Assembly (NCBI RefSeq): GCF_001553785.1
Contig: NZ_LOJP01000001.1
Span: 4,843,890-4,907,889, forward strand
From: Actinoplanes sp. TFC3
GTDB lineage: Bacteria > Actinomycetota > Actinomycetes > Mycobacteriales > Micromonosporaceae
Direction: 5' to 3'
DNA: 64,000 nt
A model generated the notes under the pieces. The model saw only the letters and a program-made list of their open reading frames with translations. It made no database searches and was not told where the DNA came from. The position numbers and the translations under genes are program-made. Shown one piece after another: positions 1 through 9,170 of the stretch; the stretch's first letter is position 1, and each line of letters starts with the position of its first letter.

Positions 1-2
1 GG

Positions 3-335
3 GTCTGGCTGCCGGGGGCCGACACGTCGATGAGCTTGACGGCGGTGGAGAACCTGGCGGACGCCTGCGTGGCCGCGTTGACCTGGCCGGGGGGCGTCTA
101 CAACATCGCCGACAGCGGGCCTTACTCGCGTGATGACGTGGTGGGGCGGGCTTTGGACGTACCGGTGATGCATGTTCCGGTGGCTTTGTTCCGGGCCCTT
201 CCGACGGTGACGCGGTATGCCGCTGATCAGCTCAGCGACGCGATGGTGCTGGACATCGGCAAGGCCATCGGGCTGGGGTATCGGCCGGTGCGGACCTTCG
301 ACGACTACTTGGTCTGCACAACCGGGGAGCGGTAA
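3..335 (+). CDS. NAD-dependent epimerase/dehydratase, C-terminal part
   Basis: The frame is open from the first complete codon of the window, so the gene begins upstream and only about 110 C-terminal residues are visible. The tail resembles the end of extended short-chain dehydrogenase/epimerase proteins: a VENLADA segment, then GVYNIAD, and a final FDDYL helix. These regions shape the substrate pocket in NAD-dependent sugar epimerases and related reductases. The Rossmann glycine motif and the catalytic YxxxK lie outside the window, so substrate and activity cannot be judged. The stop overlaps the end of the convergent lipoprotein gene by 31 bases. Confidence 0.7.
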   Translation, partial: VWLPGADTSMSLTAVENLADACVAALTWPGGVYNIADSGPYSRDDVVGRALDVPVMHVPVALFRALPTVTRYAADQLSDAMVLDIGKAIGLGYRPVRTFDDYLVCTTGER

Positions 336-919
336 AGGGTGCCGGCGTGGGTGCCGTCACCGCTGCGCCGCTCGACGACGGCGTCCAGGGAGAGGACGTA
401 GTTGGTCTTGCGGTCCAGCCCGGAAATCGTTGCCGTCATGGTGCCGCAGCCGGCGCCGGGCTTGATTTCCTTCCAGCCGACGTCGCGCTGCTTACCGGTC
501 TTGAGGTCCTGGCTGATCGCGGTCAGGCGGTATCCGACCAGGTTGTAGCCGCCCACGTTGTACCAGGTCACGGTCGCGCTGGTGGGGCCCGCGCTGACCG
601 ACAGCGACTTGATCTGGGAGAAGTGCACGGTGTCGGGGGCGCACGTCGGGCTCGGGGTGGGCCGGGTCCCGCCGCCGGTGATCGGCAGGAAGCCGGTCGC
701 GGTGGGGAACGGGTACGGCGGCACCCCGCTGGTGACCGTCGGCGTGGGCGTGGCACTGCCCCGGGCAACGACCTGCCACGGGTTGGCCGCGCCGGCCTGA
801 CCGGCGGCACCGTTCGCACCCGGCCCCGGGGTCGCCGCCGAGCCGGTCAGCATGCTGCAGCCGGTGAGCAGCAGCAGCGGTGCGATCAGTAGCAGCAGCC
901 AGCGCCGGTGGTGCCTCAA
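305..919 (-). CDS. Lipoprotein with fibronectin type III-like domain
   Basis: The TTG at 919 is chosen as start because GGGAGG lies five bases upstream; a GTG at 988 in the same frame has no such site. The resulting 204-residue protein begins with a basic stretch, a leucine-rich hydrophobic core and the lipobox LLTGC, so it is probably lipid-anchored on the outer face of the membrane. A proline/threonine-rich linker follows. The C-terminal 100 residues have the strand pattern of a fibronectin type III domain, with TSATVTWYNVGG and a late TNYVLSLDAV strand. No enzymatic motif is visible, so a binding or structural role at the cell surface is the most that can be inferred. Confidence 0.72.
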   Translation of the reverse strand: MRHHRRWLLLLIAPLLLLTGCSMLTGSAATPGPGANGAAGQAGAANPWQVVARGSATPTPTVTSGVPPYPFPTATGFLPITGGGTRPTPSPTCAPDTVHFSQIKSLSVSAGPTSATVTWYNVGGYNLVGYRLTAISQDLKTGKQRDVGWKEIKPGAGCGTMTATISGLDRKTNYVLSLDAVVERRSGDGTHAGTLYRSPVVQTK

Positions 920-989
920 CGTCGCCTCCCGCGGCGGTCGGTGGATCCCGGTCGTTACCCGGGACCCATCGTCCGGCGGTGCCGGCACC

Positions 990-1652
990 TTAGGCAGCGC
1001 TGTACTGCGCCTGGGTGCGCCTTGCCAGGTCTTTGGTTGCAGCCGAGTTCACCCACGAGCCGAGGATCACCGCGGCCCCGGGCACCACCTTGGCGAACAT
1101 GCGCTTGGCCGCGCGTACCCCGGCCATCTGCGCGAGCTTGACGCCCAGCTTGACCATCACGCCCGACAGCGGCTTGCCGGTGGAGTCGGCGAAGAGCCGG
1201 TTGGCGCGCTCGCGGCCCGCGGCCACGCCCAGCGCCACCCGCGCAGTCTCGGCGATCTTGTGCACTTTTTGCAGAACGAGCAGGTCGGTCGCGCGTTCCG
1301 GATCGACCGGGTCGATGCCGTACGCCGCCGCGATGTGCAGCACCATGCGGGACTGGGTCCAGGCGAGCACCCCCACGTCGACGACCGCGCCGGGCAGACC
1401 GGCGGCGCCGGACACCGCGCCGGACAGCCGGGCGTGGCTGGTGAAGCGGCGCACAGCCTGCTGCGCGAGCGCATCGGCGGTGGTGCCGGGGTCCTCTTCG
1501 CGGGCGTGTTCGGCCCAGGACCGGGCTTCCGGGCCGAGCCGGCGGACGGCTTCGAGGGCAAGGTGTTCGGGGGCGTACTGCGGGTCGGCCTTCATCCGCG
1601 CCCAGAGGGAGCCGGGCGGGCCGGTTTCGTCGTGTGCTGCTGCTTCTTTCAC
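990..1652 (-). CDS. EcsC family protein
   Basis: The frame extends to 1784, but the GTG at 1652 follows a GGAG with good spacing and begins just before the conserved part, so a 220-residue product is preferred. It contains an LGPEARSWAEHA segment near the start, an alanine/glycine-rich amphipathic middle (GLPGAVVDVGVLAWTQ) and a C-terminal hydrophobic stretch ending in a basic tail. This fits the EcsC family, named after a gene of the Bacillus Ecs ABC transporter locus; the biochemical role is unknown. No ABC partner is adjacent here. It is transcribed divergently from the GGDEF-EAL gene. Confidence 0.68.
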   Translation of the reverse strand: MKEAAAHDETGPPGSLWARMKADPQYAPEHLALEAVRRLGPEARSWAEHAREEDPGTTADALAQQAVRRFTSHARLSGAVSGAAGLPGAVVDVGVLAWTQSRMVLHIAAAYGIDPVDPERATDLLVLQKVHKIAETARVALGVAAGRERANRLFADSTGKPLSGVMVKLGVKLAQMAGVRAAKRMFAKVVPGAAVILGSWVNSAATKDLARRTQAQYSAA

Positions 1653-1853
1653 CAGATCGCTCCGAGAGGGGGGTGGAGAGGTCGGCAAGGAGTACCCATT
1701 GTGCCTTGCAGATGCACGTGCACGGGAGGGTGGTGACCGAAAGTACTTTCCGCAGCCGAGCCGTGACGCGGTGGGTACGGGCATTCCCTCATGCCGCCCG
1801 TACCGCTACCGATGGTCAAACCGACAGGGAAACCAACTGCGGGAAGGGCCGGC

Positions 1854-4172
1854 ATGATGGCAGGCGAGGAACGGCAGGTACAGCGGCTGCGGCCCAGCCC
1901 TGCGCTGCTCGCCACCGGGGGCACCGTGCTGGTGTCCATCATGCTGTACTCGGTCAACTACTTCGGCTTCCCTACCGGCGTGTTCCTGCTCTGGGCGCCG
2001 GCTCTAGCCGCCACCCTGCTCGGGGCGTGGAGCTGCTTCACAACTTCGACCACCGCGGGGCTGTCGCCCATCACCGCCCGCGTGTGGCGCAGCCTGGGCG
2101 TCGTCTGCGGCCTGCTGGTGTTCGGCGTGCTGGGCGACGCCCGGTATTACACCGTGCACCCCGGCGCGCTCGATCAGCAGCACGACCTGCCGACCACGGT
2201 GGTCTACGCGCTGGCCATCCTGGTGCTGCTCTGGGCGCTGCTTCGCCTGCCGATGGGTCAGCGCGATCAGCAGGACCGGGTGCTCGTCCGCTTCGCGCTC
2301 GACGCCGCCACCGTTGCCGTCACGCTCAGCATCTTCGCCTGGTACGTGATCACCCGGGTGGTGAACACGTGGCAGAGCGGGCCGACCGCGATCGTGCCGA
2401 TGCTCACGCTCAGCGCGCTCGGGCTGATCGGCTCGCTGGCCTTCGTCAAGGTGGCGATGAGCGACTTCGGCGCGCTCGACCGGATCGCGCTGCGCTGGCT
2501 GGCGCTGGCCGCCGCGGTCGGTGCGGCCGGAGGCGGGCTGCTGCCGCTGCTCATCCCGGTGCACCCCGGTGTCAGCGGTTCGATGATGTTCATCCCGGCC
2601 ACCCTGTTGTGCGTCGAGTTCGCCGCGGACCGCCAGCGCCGGGCCGCGGGCGTACGGCACCTGGTCCGCCAGCACCGCTCGTTCAGCGTGGTGCCGTACC
2701 TTGCCGTGGCCGCCACCGACGCGCTGCTCATCGTGGTCGGCCGCGCCGCCGGTCAGCTGGTGCTGACAGTGTCGCTGTCCGCCGTGGTGCTCACCGCGCT
2801 CGTGGTGATCCGCCAGGTCAACGCGCTGCGCGACAACGGGCTGCTGCTGCGCCGGGTGCATGCCAACCAGCTGGAGCTCACCCACCGGGCCAGCCACGAC
2901 GATCTCACCGAACTGGCGAACCGGGCGCTGTTCGAGCAGGAGTCGCGCGCCGCGCTGGCCGAACCGGACTCCACGCTCAGCGTGGCGATGATCGACCTGG
3001 ACGACTTCAAGGCCATCAACGACCGGCTGGGCCACGCGGTCGGCGACGCCTTGCTGGTGGTGGTGGCCGAGCGGCTGCGCGAGGCGGTACGAGCCGACGA
3101 CGTGGTTGCCCGCTTCGGCGGCGACGAGTTCGGGTTGCTGCTGCGTGGCCTGCGCGCCGATGAGGCCACCGAGGTGCTGGACCGCATCGCCGAGGCGCTG
3201 ACCCGCCCGGTGCACGCGCTCGGCTTCGACCTGCTGGTCAAGGCCAGCATCGGGCTCGCCGAGGCGTGGCCCGCGGCCGGCTTCCAGGAGCTGCTGCGCC
3301 GCGCCGACCTGGCCATGTACGCCGCCAAGGAGCGGGGTAAGGGCCGTTACGCGGTGTACGACGACAAGCTCGAACAGGACCAGGCGGCCGACGCCCAACT
3401 CGGCGCGGAGCTGCGCCAGGCGATGAACAACGGTGACCTGACGCTGGTCTACCAGCCCATCGTGGCCCTGCCCACCGGCGAGTGGACCTCGCTGGAGACG
3501 CTGATCCGCTGGAAGCACCCGGAGCGCGGCTTCGTCAGCCCGGACGTGTTCATCCCGATCGCCGAGCGCACCGGGCTGATCGTCCCGCTGGGTGACTGGA
3601 TCCTGCGTACCGCGCTGCGCCAGGCCGCCCAGTGGCAGGCCGACTACGGCACCGCGGCCCCGGCCGAGATCGGCGTCAACGTCTCGGCCCGCCAGTTGCG
3701 CGAGCCCGGGTTCGCCGCGGAGGTTCGCGCGGCGCTGGCCGACTCCGGGCTGGACCCGGAACGGCTGGTCGTCGAGGTCACCGAGACCGCGGTGTTCGAC
3801 GGCGGCATCGCCGTGGAGACGCTGCGCGACCTGGTGGCCCTCGGGGTCAAGGTGGCGCTGGACGACTTCGGCACCGGGCACTCCTCGCTCGGGCTGCTGC
3901 GCACCTGCCCGGCGGACACGCTCAAGGTCGACAAGTCGTTCGTCGACGGCATCGGCGGGCGTTCCGAGGAGGCGGTGATCGCAACTGCGATGATCCAGAT
4001 CACCAACGGTCTGCACCTGCAGGCCATCGCCGAGGGCGTGGAGACCGCGGAGCAGGCCGAGACGCTGTACCGGTTGGGCTACCGCTTCGCTCAGGGCTAC
4101 CACTTCGACAGGCCGCTGTCCCCGGAACAGGTCACCGAGCGCCTGGCCGGCGCGCGCACCGTGGCCGTCTGA
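1854..4172 (+). CDS. Membrane GGDEF-EAL protein (c-di-GMP cyclase/phosphodiesterase)
   Basis: An upstream in-frame ATG exists at 1791, but the ATG at 1854 follows GGGAAGGG and is preferred, giving 772 residues. The first 340 residues contain about eight to ten hydrophobic segments forming an N-terminal membrane sensor. The GGDEF domain carries an intact RFGGDEF motif near residue 422, so diguanylate cyclase activity is plausible. The EAL domain has ETL in place of EAL near residue 548, keeping the metal-binding Glu, plus DDFGTG near 670, KVDKSFV and AIAEGVET. Both halves therefore look potentially active, and the net direction cannot be told from sequence. The chemotaxis receptor downstream, 99 bases away, suggests a motility or developmental role. 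Confidence 0.92.
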   Translation: MMAGEERQVQRLRPSPALLATGGTVLVSIMLYSVNYFGFPTGVFLLWAPALAATLLGAWSCFTTSTTAGLSPITARVWRSLGVVCGLLVFGVLGDARYYTVHPGALDQQHDLPTTVVYALAILVLLWALLRLPMGQRDQQDRVLVRFALDAATVAVTLSIFAWYVITRVVNTWQSGPTAIVPMLTLSALGLIGSLAFVKVAMSDFGALDRIALRWLALAAAVGAAGGGLLPLLIPVHPGVSGSMMFIPATLLCVEFAADRQRRAAGVRHLVRQHRSFSVVPYLAVAATDALLIVVGRAAGQLVLTVSLSAVVLTALVVIRQVNALRDNGLLLRRVHANQLELTHRASHDDLTELANRALFEQESRAALAEPDSTLSVAMIDLDDFKAINDRLGHAVGDALLVVVAERLREAVRADDVVARFGGDEFGLLLRGLRADEATEVLDRIAEALTRPVHALGFDLLVKASIGLAEAWPAAGFQELLRRADLAMYAAKERGKGRYAVYDDKLEQDQAADAQLGAELRQAMNNGDLTLVYQPIVALPTGEWTSLETLIRWKHPERGFVSPDVFIPIAERTGLIVPLGDWILRTALRQAAQWQADYGTAAPAEIGVNVSARQLREPGFAAEVRAALADSGLDPERLVVEVTETAVFDGGIAVETLRDLVALGVKVALDDFGTGHSSLGLLRTCPADTLKVDKSFVDGIGGRSEEAVIATAMIQITNGLHLQAIAEGVETAEQAETLYRLGYRFAQGYHFDRPLSPEQVTERLAGARTVAV

Positions 4173-4271
4173 GTCGCGAACTCCCGGATTTGACCTCAGC
4201 ACGCCCCTCCGGCGACCGATAGTGGGGAAGGGACACGCCTGTCCCGTTCGCCTACCTCCGAGGTCGCCCCG

Positions 4272-5906
4272 ATGCCTTCCGCCGCCGCGAAGTCTGCCGT
4301 TGCCCGCCGCTCCCGTGGCGCCCGACGTCCGAACCCGGGCCGGCGGTGGATCGAGGACCGCTCCCTCAACACCAAGATCATGGCGATCGTCGCCGCGCTG
4401 ACGATCGTCGCGGCGGTGGTGGGCGTGGTCGCCGTGCTCCGGATGGCGAATCTGAACAACGCCGTCGAGAAGTTGTACCGGAGCAGCTTCATCGCGGAGC
4501 AGCAGCTCAACAAGATCATCGCGGATGTGGGCACCATGCACGCGCTGGTGCTGACCTACGGCCAGTCCCCCTCGCCCGACGTACGCGCGCAGATCAAGGC
4601 GCTCGACACGGCGATCGAGGCGGACAACTCGGCGTACCGGGCCACCACGGCCAATCCGGTGTTGATGGACCAGACGATCTACCTGTGGGGCAAGTACAAG
4701 ACGGCGCGCGACACCTACCTGACCGCAGCCGACGCGGGCGACCCCGCGGCCACCCTCGCCGCCCGTGACACCCTGGTGCAGCCGGCGATCACCCGCGCCA
4801 AGTACGACCTCGACCAGCTCACCGCCGCGGAAGCGGCCAACGCCCAGCAAGGCCTGGCCGACGCGGCGTCCACCTACCGCACGGCCCGCAACACGGTGAT
4901 CATCGTGCTGATCGCCGGCCTGCTGCTGGCGACGGCGCTGGGCCTGGTCATCGCGCGCGGCATCGTCAGCCGGGTCAAGGCGGTCTCCACCGGCATCGAC
5001 CGGATCGCCGAGGGCGACCTCACCCAGCAACTGAACATGACCTCGAAGGACGAGGTGGGCCGGATGGCCGGTCAGCTCGACCGGGCCACGTCCACGCTGC
5101 GCGGCACGATCTCGCGGATCACCGGCAGCAGCACCACGCTGGCCGGCTCGGCCCAGGAGATGACCCGGGTCAGCGACCGGATCGCCAACGACGCCGAGCA
5201 GACCAGCTCGCGGGCCGGGCTGGTGTCGGCGGCGGCGAGCACGGTCAGCAGCAACGTGGACACCGTGGCCGCGGCCAGCGAGCAGATGACCGCCTCCATC
5301 CGCGAGATCGCCACCAGCGCCGCCGACGCCGCCGGAGTCGCCCGCGGCGCCGTCGAAGTCGCCCAATCCGCCAACAACACCGTCGCCAAACTCGGCGTCT
5401 CCTCCGCCGAAGTCGGCAACATCGTCAAAGTCATCACCTCCATCGCCGAACAAACCAACCTGCTCGCCCTCAACGCCACCATCGAAGCCGCCCGCGCCGG
5501 CGAAGCCGGCAAAGGCTTCGCCGTAGTCGCCTCCGAAGTCAAAGACCTCGCCCAGGAAACCGCCAAGGCCACCGAAGAAATCTCCAGCCGCATCCAGGCC
5601 ATCCAAACCGACACCACCGCCGCCGTCGACGCCATCGGCCAGATCGCCGAGGTCATCGAACGCATCAACGCCTACTCCGACACCATCGCCTCCGCCGTCG
5701 AAGAACAAACCGCCACCACCAGCGAGATCGGCCGCAGCGTGTCCGAAGCGGCCGGCGGATCGACCGAGATCGCCCGTACGATCACCGATGTCGCCGACGC
5801 CGCGCTGAGCACCAACGACGGGGTGAACGAGTCACGCCGCACCGCCTCCGAGCTGTCCCGGCTGGCCGAGGAACTGCAGTCGCTGGTGTCCCAGTTCAAG
5901 GTCTGA
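4272..5906 (+). CDS. Methyl-accepting chemotaxis protein (transmembrane)
   Basis: This 544-residue receptor starts with a basic cytoplasmic segment and a first membrane helix at about 35-57. An extracytoplasmic four-helix-bundle-like sensor of about 150 residues follows, then a second helix at about 208-230, a HAMP linker and a long coiled-coil signalling domain. The conserved tip is present (IAEQTNLLALNATIEAARAG), which in known receptors contacts CheA and CheW. No chemotaxis kinase or adaptor genes lie in the window, so it would serve a cluster encoded elsewhere. Codons 357-483 use GAA, AAA and CAA far more than the rest of the gene (see findings). The ATG has GAGGT seven bases upstream. 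Confidence 0.93.
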   Translation: MPSAAAKSAVARRSRGARRPNPGRRWIEDRSLNTKIMAIVAALTIVAAVVGVVAVLRMANLNNAVEKLYRSSFIAEQQLNKIIADVGTMHALVLTYGQSPSPDVRAQIKALDTAIEADNSAYRATTANPVLMDQTIYLWGKYKTARDTYLTAADAGDPAATLAARDTLVQPAITRAKYDLDQLTAAEAANAQQGLADAASTYRTARNTVIIVLIAGLLLATALGLVIARGIVSRVKAVSTGIDRIAEGDLTQQLNMTSKDEVGRMAGQLDRATSTLRGTISRITGSSTTLAGSAQEMTRVSDRIANDAEQTSSRAGLVSAAASTVSSNVDTVAAASEQMTASIREIATSAADAAGVARGAVEVAQSANNTVAKLGVSSAEVGNIVKVITSIAEQTNLLALNATIEAARAGEAGKGFAVVASEVKDLAQETAKATEEISSRIQAIQTDTTAAVDAIGQIAEVIERINAYSDTIASAVEEQTATTSEIGRSVSEAAGGSTEIARTITDVADAALSTNDGVNESRRTASELSRLAEELQSLVSQFKV

Positions 5907-6014
5907 GCCGGTCGTACGCAAAGATCATCGGTGTTCGGAATTTCCCCGGACGGCCGGTTGTTGGACCGACAATGCCCGGGACGTCGCGGGCATCGTTACG
6001 AGGAGGTCCGCAGC

Positions 6015-6920
6015 GTGCTCGACCCACAGGGGCTTTACGAGGTGGCCGACGACCTGCCTGAGCTGGGCGGCGTGGTGCTCGTCCAGGCACTCACCGGGTT
6101 CGTCGACGCGGGAAGCGCGATCCAGCTCTCCCGCGACCACCTGCTGGAGCACTTCGAGAACCAGGTAGTGGCGACCTTCGACCTGGACCAACTGCTCGAC
6201 TACCGCTCCCGCCGCCCACCGATGATCTTCGTCGAGGACCACTGGGAGAGCTACGAGCAGCCCACCCTCGCGCTGCATCTGGTCAAGGATCTCACCGGTA
6301 CGCAGTTCCTGCTGCTGGCCGGCCCGGAACCCGACCTGCAGTGGGAGCGGTTCATCAAGGCCGTCCGCGCGCTGATCGAGAGGTTCGGGGTCAGCGTGAC
6401 CGTCGGCCTCAACGCCATCCCGATGGCGGTGCCGCACACCCGCCCGGTCAGCGTCACCGCCCACGCCACCGAGCAGCGCCTGCTCGGCGAGCACGAGTCC
6501 TGGCTGCAGCGCGTCCAGGTACCGGCCAGCGTCGGCGGTCTGCTGGAGTTCCGACTCGGCGAGGCCGGTCACGACGCCATGGGCTACGCCGCGCACGTCC
6601 CGCACTACCTGGCGCAGACCACCTATCCGGCCGCGGCCGAGCTGCTGATCGAGTCGGTGGCCAACACGACAGGGCTGGTGCTGCCCACCGCGGCCCTGCA
6701 CGAGGCGGCCGATGAGGTACGCGAGGAAGTCGACAAGCAGGTGGCCGACGACGAGCAGGCGACCCGGCTGGTGACCTCGCTGGAAGCCCAGTACGACGCG
6801 TTCCTGCGCGGGCGCGAGGGCAACCTGCTCGCCGACCAGGCCAGCGACCTGCCCAGCGCCGACGAGCTCGGCGCCGAACTCGAGCGCTTCCTGGCCGAGC
6901 AGAGCAAGGACAGCGACTAA
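6015..6920 (+). CDS. PAC2 family protein
   Basis: The GTG at 6015 has a near-perfect AGGAGG eight bases upstream, so it is preferred over the in-frame GTG at 5931. The 301-residue product opens with LYEVADDLPELGGVVLVQALTGFVDAG split across the first strands, followed by LLDYRSRRP and IFVEDHWESYEQP. These mark the PAC2 fold (proteasome assembly chaperone 2) found in actinobacteria. The C-terminal third is helical and acidic. Actinobacterial PAC2 proteins are widespread, but their molecular job is not settled and no proteasome genes are nearby. The stop lies 11 bases before the next gene, suggesting co-transcription. Confidence 0.8.
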   Translation: MLDPQGLYEVADDLPELGGVVLVQALTGFVDAGSAIQLSRDHLLEHFENQVVATFDLDQLLDYRSRRPPMIFVEDHWESYEQPTLALHLVKDLTGTQFLLLAGPEPDLQWERFIKAVRALIERFGVSVTVGLNAIPMAVPHTRPVSVTAHATEQRLLGEHESWLQRVQVPASVGGLLEFRLGEAGHDAMGYAAHVPHYLAQTTYPAAAELLIESVANTTGLVLPTAALHEAADEVREEVDKQVADDEQATRLVTSLEAQYDAFLRGREGNLLADQASDLPSADELGAELERFLAEQSKDSD

Positions 6921-6931
6921 GGTCTGTCCGC

Positions 6932-7777
6932 ATGGATCTCGATGCGGCGATCACCTTCATCGGTACGCACGCGCGTCTGCTGGAGCGGCGACGGCTCGAC
7001 TCCTCCCCGGAGGGGGCCGTTGCCGCCCTGGACGCCTATCGCAACCCCGATGGCGGGTACGGCTGGGGCCTGGAACCCGACTGCCGGACGACCACCAGCC
7101 AGCCCGTGGCCGCCATGCACGCTCTTGAGGTGCTGGCCTCGCTGCCCGCGCTGCACAGTTCACGGGCGACCGAGATCTGTGATTGGCTCGCCCGGCACAG
7201 CCGGCCCGACGGTGGCGTGCCGTTCGGGCTGCCGTACGCCGACACCGCCGGCAGCGCGGGACACTGGGTGAACGCCGACCCCACCACGTCGTCGCTGCAG
7301 ATGACCGCCCAGCTCGCGGCACAGGCCCACCGCATCCCCGCGGTCCGCGAGCACCCGTGGCTGGCCGGGGCGACGGCCTACTGCCTGACCGCGATCGAGG
7401 GGCTGGACGAGACTGCCCACGCGTACGAGCTGATGTTCGTGATGCGTTTCCTCGACGCCGTGGCCGAACGGTCGTCGCAAGCCGCGACGCTGCTGACGCG
7501 GGTCGCCGGGCTGGTCAACACCGACGGGCCCACCCCGGTGACCGGCGGCGCGCAGGGCGAGGAGCTGCACCCGCTCGACTTCTCACCCCGCCCGGACGCG
7601 CCATCGCGCAAGCTGCTGTCCCCCTCGGCGATCAAGGCGGACGTGGCCCGGCTGGCCGCGCAGCAGCAGGACGACGGCGGCTGGACCGTTGACTACCCGA
7701 TCTTCAGCCCGGCGGCGGCGCTGGAGTGGCGCGGCTACGCCACGCTGCAGAACCTCCTGATCCTGCAGGCGGCCTGA
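6932..7777 (+). CDS. Terpenoid-cyclase-fold protein (prenyltransferase/squalene oxidase repeats)
   Basis: The 281-residue protein has repeats typical of the alpha/alpha toroid of prenyltransferases and squalene-hopene cyclases: NPDGGYGWGL near residue 40, PDGGVPFG near 92 and QQDDGGW near 245. It is less than half the length of a squalene-hopene cyclase, and no DxDD catalytic motif is visible, so it is probably not a full triterpene cyclase. It has no signal peptide and probably acts in the cytoplasm. It sits 11 bases after the PAC2 gene, so the two are probably one transcript. It converges on the SBP56 gene with a gap of only three bases. Confidence 0.66.
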   Translation: MDLDAAITFIGTHARLLERRRLDSSPEGAVAALDAYRNPDGGYGWGLEPDCRTTTSQPVAAMHALEVLASLPALHSSRATEICDWLARHSRPDGGVPFGLPYADTAGSAGHWVNADPTTSSLQMTAQLAAQAHRIPAVREHPWLAGATAYCLTAIEGLDETAHAYELMFVMRFLDAVAERSSQAATLLTRVAGLVNTDGPTPVTGGAQGEELHPLDFSPRPDAPSRKLLSPSAIKADVARLAAQQQDDGGWTVDYPIFSPAAALEWRGYATLQNLLILQAA

Positions 7778-7780
7778 CGG

Positions 7781-9163
7781 TTAAGGGAAGCAGTAGGAAT
7801 CCGAGGATGCGTCGCCGCCCTGCAGCCGGACCTGGTGCACGCGCAAGCCGCGGAAGTCGTCGCCGTGCGGGAAGAAGCGCTCGTCCAAGGTCATGCCGCC
7901 CGACTCGGTGTTGACGTCTATCCTGGCCAGCCAGGCGCCCACGCCGTCGGGGTAGAACTGGTCGTCCCAGGATCCGTACAGCGAGTTGGTGACGTACACG
8001 CGGCGGCCGTCGCGGGAGACCTCCACCATCTGCGGGCCACCGGCCACGCCTTTCGTGCGCCGGGTGATGCCGCCGAGATGGATCGAGCCGGTTTCCACCG
8101 GGTGGAACGGGTCGGTGACGTCGAACTGCTTGAGCTCGCCCGTACCCCAGCACGACACGTACAGGAAGCGGTCGTCCACTGACAGGTCGATGTCGGTGAC
8201 CAGCGGCGGCACCGCGCCGAACGGCTGCAGCGCCGGGGGCAGATCAGCGGCGTCGGCGGGTTCGGCCGGGATGTCGATGACCTTGGTGACGGCGAACCCG
8301 GCGCCGTCGCGGTGCCACACCCACACCGACGCGGAGAGGTCTTCGACGCTGGTGACGACGCCGAGGAAGCCGTACTCCTTGCGGGGATCGTGGGCCGGGC
8401 GCAGCTCCAGCGCCATCTGGTACTGGTCACCGAGGTCGACGGTCTGCACCAGGGTGCGCTTGGCCAGGTCCCAGAAGTGCAGGCGGTGCCCGTACTCGCG
8501 GCCCAGCAGCAGCTCCGGGTTCAGCCCGTCCTCGATCATCGACGGGGTGCCCCATTCCGAGGAGACCAGCACGTCGCGGGTGAGGTGCCACCAGAAGTCG
8601 TACGCCAGATATTGATCTCCGCGGTCCCGTTCCCACGCCCCGCGCACCTGGAAGGTCGTGTGATCCAGCACGGCAATGCCACCTGGCCCGTCCGAGTCGC
8701 CCCCGCCCAGCGCCGAGACGTAGATGCCGTCGGGTCCGCAGTGGATCGTATGCGGGCGCGAGTAACCCGCCTTGCCGGCCAGCTCCTCGGCCGGGATCTC
8801 CTTGACCACCACCGGGTGGCGCGGGTCGTCCTTGGTGTCCAGCACGTAGATGCGCGAGGAGCGCAGGCCCGGCACGATCAGGTAGCGGCGTTCCACGTGC
8901 GGGTGCGGCGAGGTGGGGCAGAGCGCGCTGCTGCAGGCGTTCCATCCGAAATGGTGCAGCTCATCGCCGAGGTGCGGCAGGTCGGTCCATCCAACGACCG
9001 TGCCGTACGACGGGGAGCCGGGATCGGTGTCCACCACCGCGATGGCGTCGGGGCGGGTGGCGGAGCGATCGAAGGCCGCGACATAGACCAGCTTTTCGGG
9101 CGGCGCGGTGACAGCGTCGCGCGGCGAGGCATAGAACGTCGGGTCAGGAGTCCACCGGGCCAT
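7781..9163 (-). CDS. SBP56 family protein, putative methanethiol oxidase
   Basis: The 460-residue length and sequence fit the SBP56/SELENBP1 family, whose characterised members are copper-dependent methanethiol oxidases producing H2S, hydrogen peroxide and formaldehyde. Visible family segments are FGWNACSSALC near residue 75, HVERRYLIVPG, SRPHTIHCGPDGIYVS near 140 and SSEWGTPSMIEDG. The repeated strands suggest a beta-propeller. Several histidines that could bind copper are retained (RPHTIHC, the WWHLT segment, the DELHHFGW segment). No signal peptide is evident. The gene is the last of a tight run of kinase, membrane protein and SBP56, so its expression may depend on that kinase gene's promoter. 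Confidence 0.87.
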   Translation of the reverse strand: MARWTPDPTFYASPRDAVTAPPEKLVYVAAFDRSATRPDAIAVVDTDPGSPSYGTVVGWTDLPHLGDELHHFGWNACSSALCPTSPHPHVERRYLIVPGLRSSRIYVLDTKDDPRHPVVVKEIPAEELAGKAGYSRPHTIHCGPDGIYVSALGGGDSDGPGGIAVLDHTTFQVRGAWERDRGDQYLAYDFWWHLTRDVLVSSEWGTPSMIEDGLNPELLLGREYGHRLHFWDLAKRTLVQTVDLGDQYQMALELRPAHDPRKEYGFLGVVTSVEDLSASVWVWHRDGAGFAVTKVIDIPAEPADAADLPPALQPFGAVPPLVTDIDLSVDDRFLYVSCWGTGELKQFDVTDPFHPVETGSIHLGGITRRTKGVAGGPQMVEVSRDGRRVYVTNSLYGSWDDQFYPDGVGAWLARIDVNTESGGMTLDERFFPHGDDFRGLRVHQVRLQGGDASSDSYCFP

Positions 9164-9170
9164 GTGGTCA

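Noticed and set aside
4173..4271. FliA-type promoter (GCCGATAA-like) before the chemotaxis receptor gene
   Set aside because: ACCGATAG is present, but no TAAA-like -35 box lies about 15 bases upstream.
2004..5708. Very long minus-strand frame (1234 codons) opposite the GGDEF-EAL and chemotaxis genes
   Set aside because: It is antisense to two well-supported genes, has Asp/Gly/Arg-biased composition typical of reversed high-GC codons, and no domain motifs.
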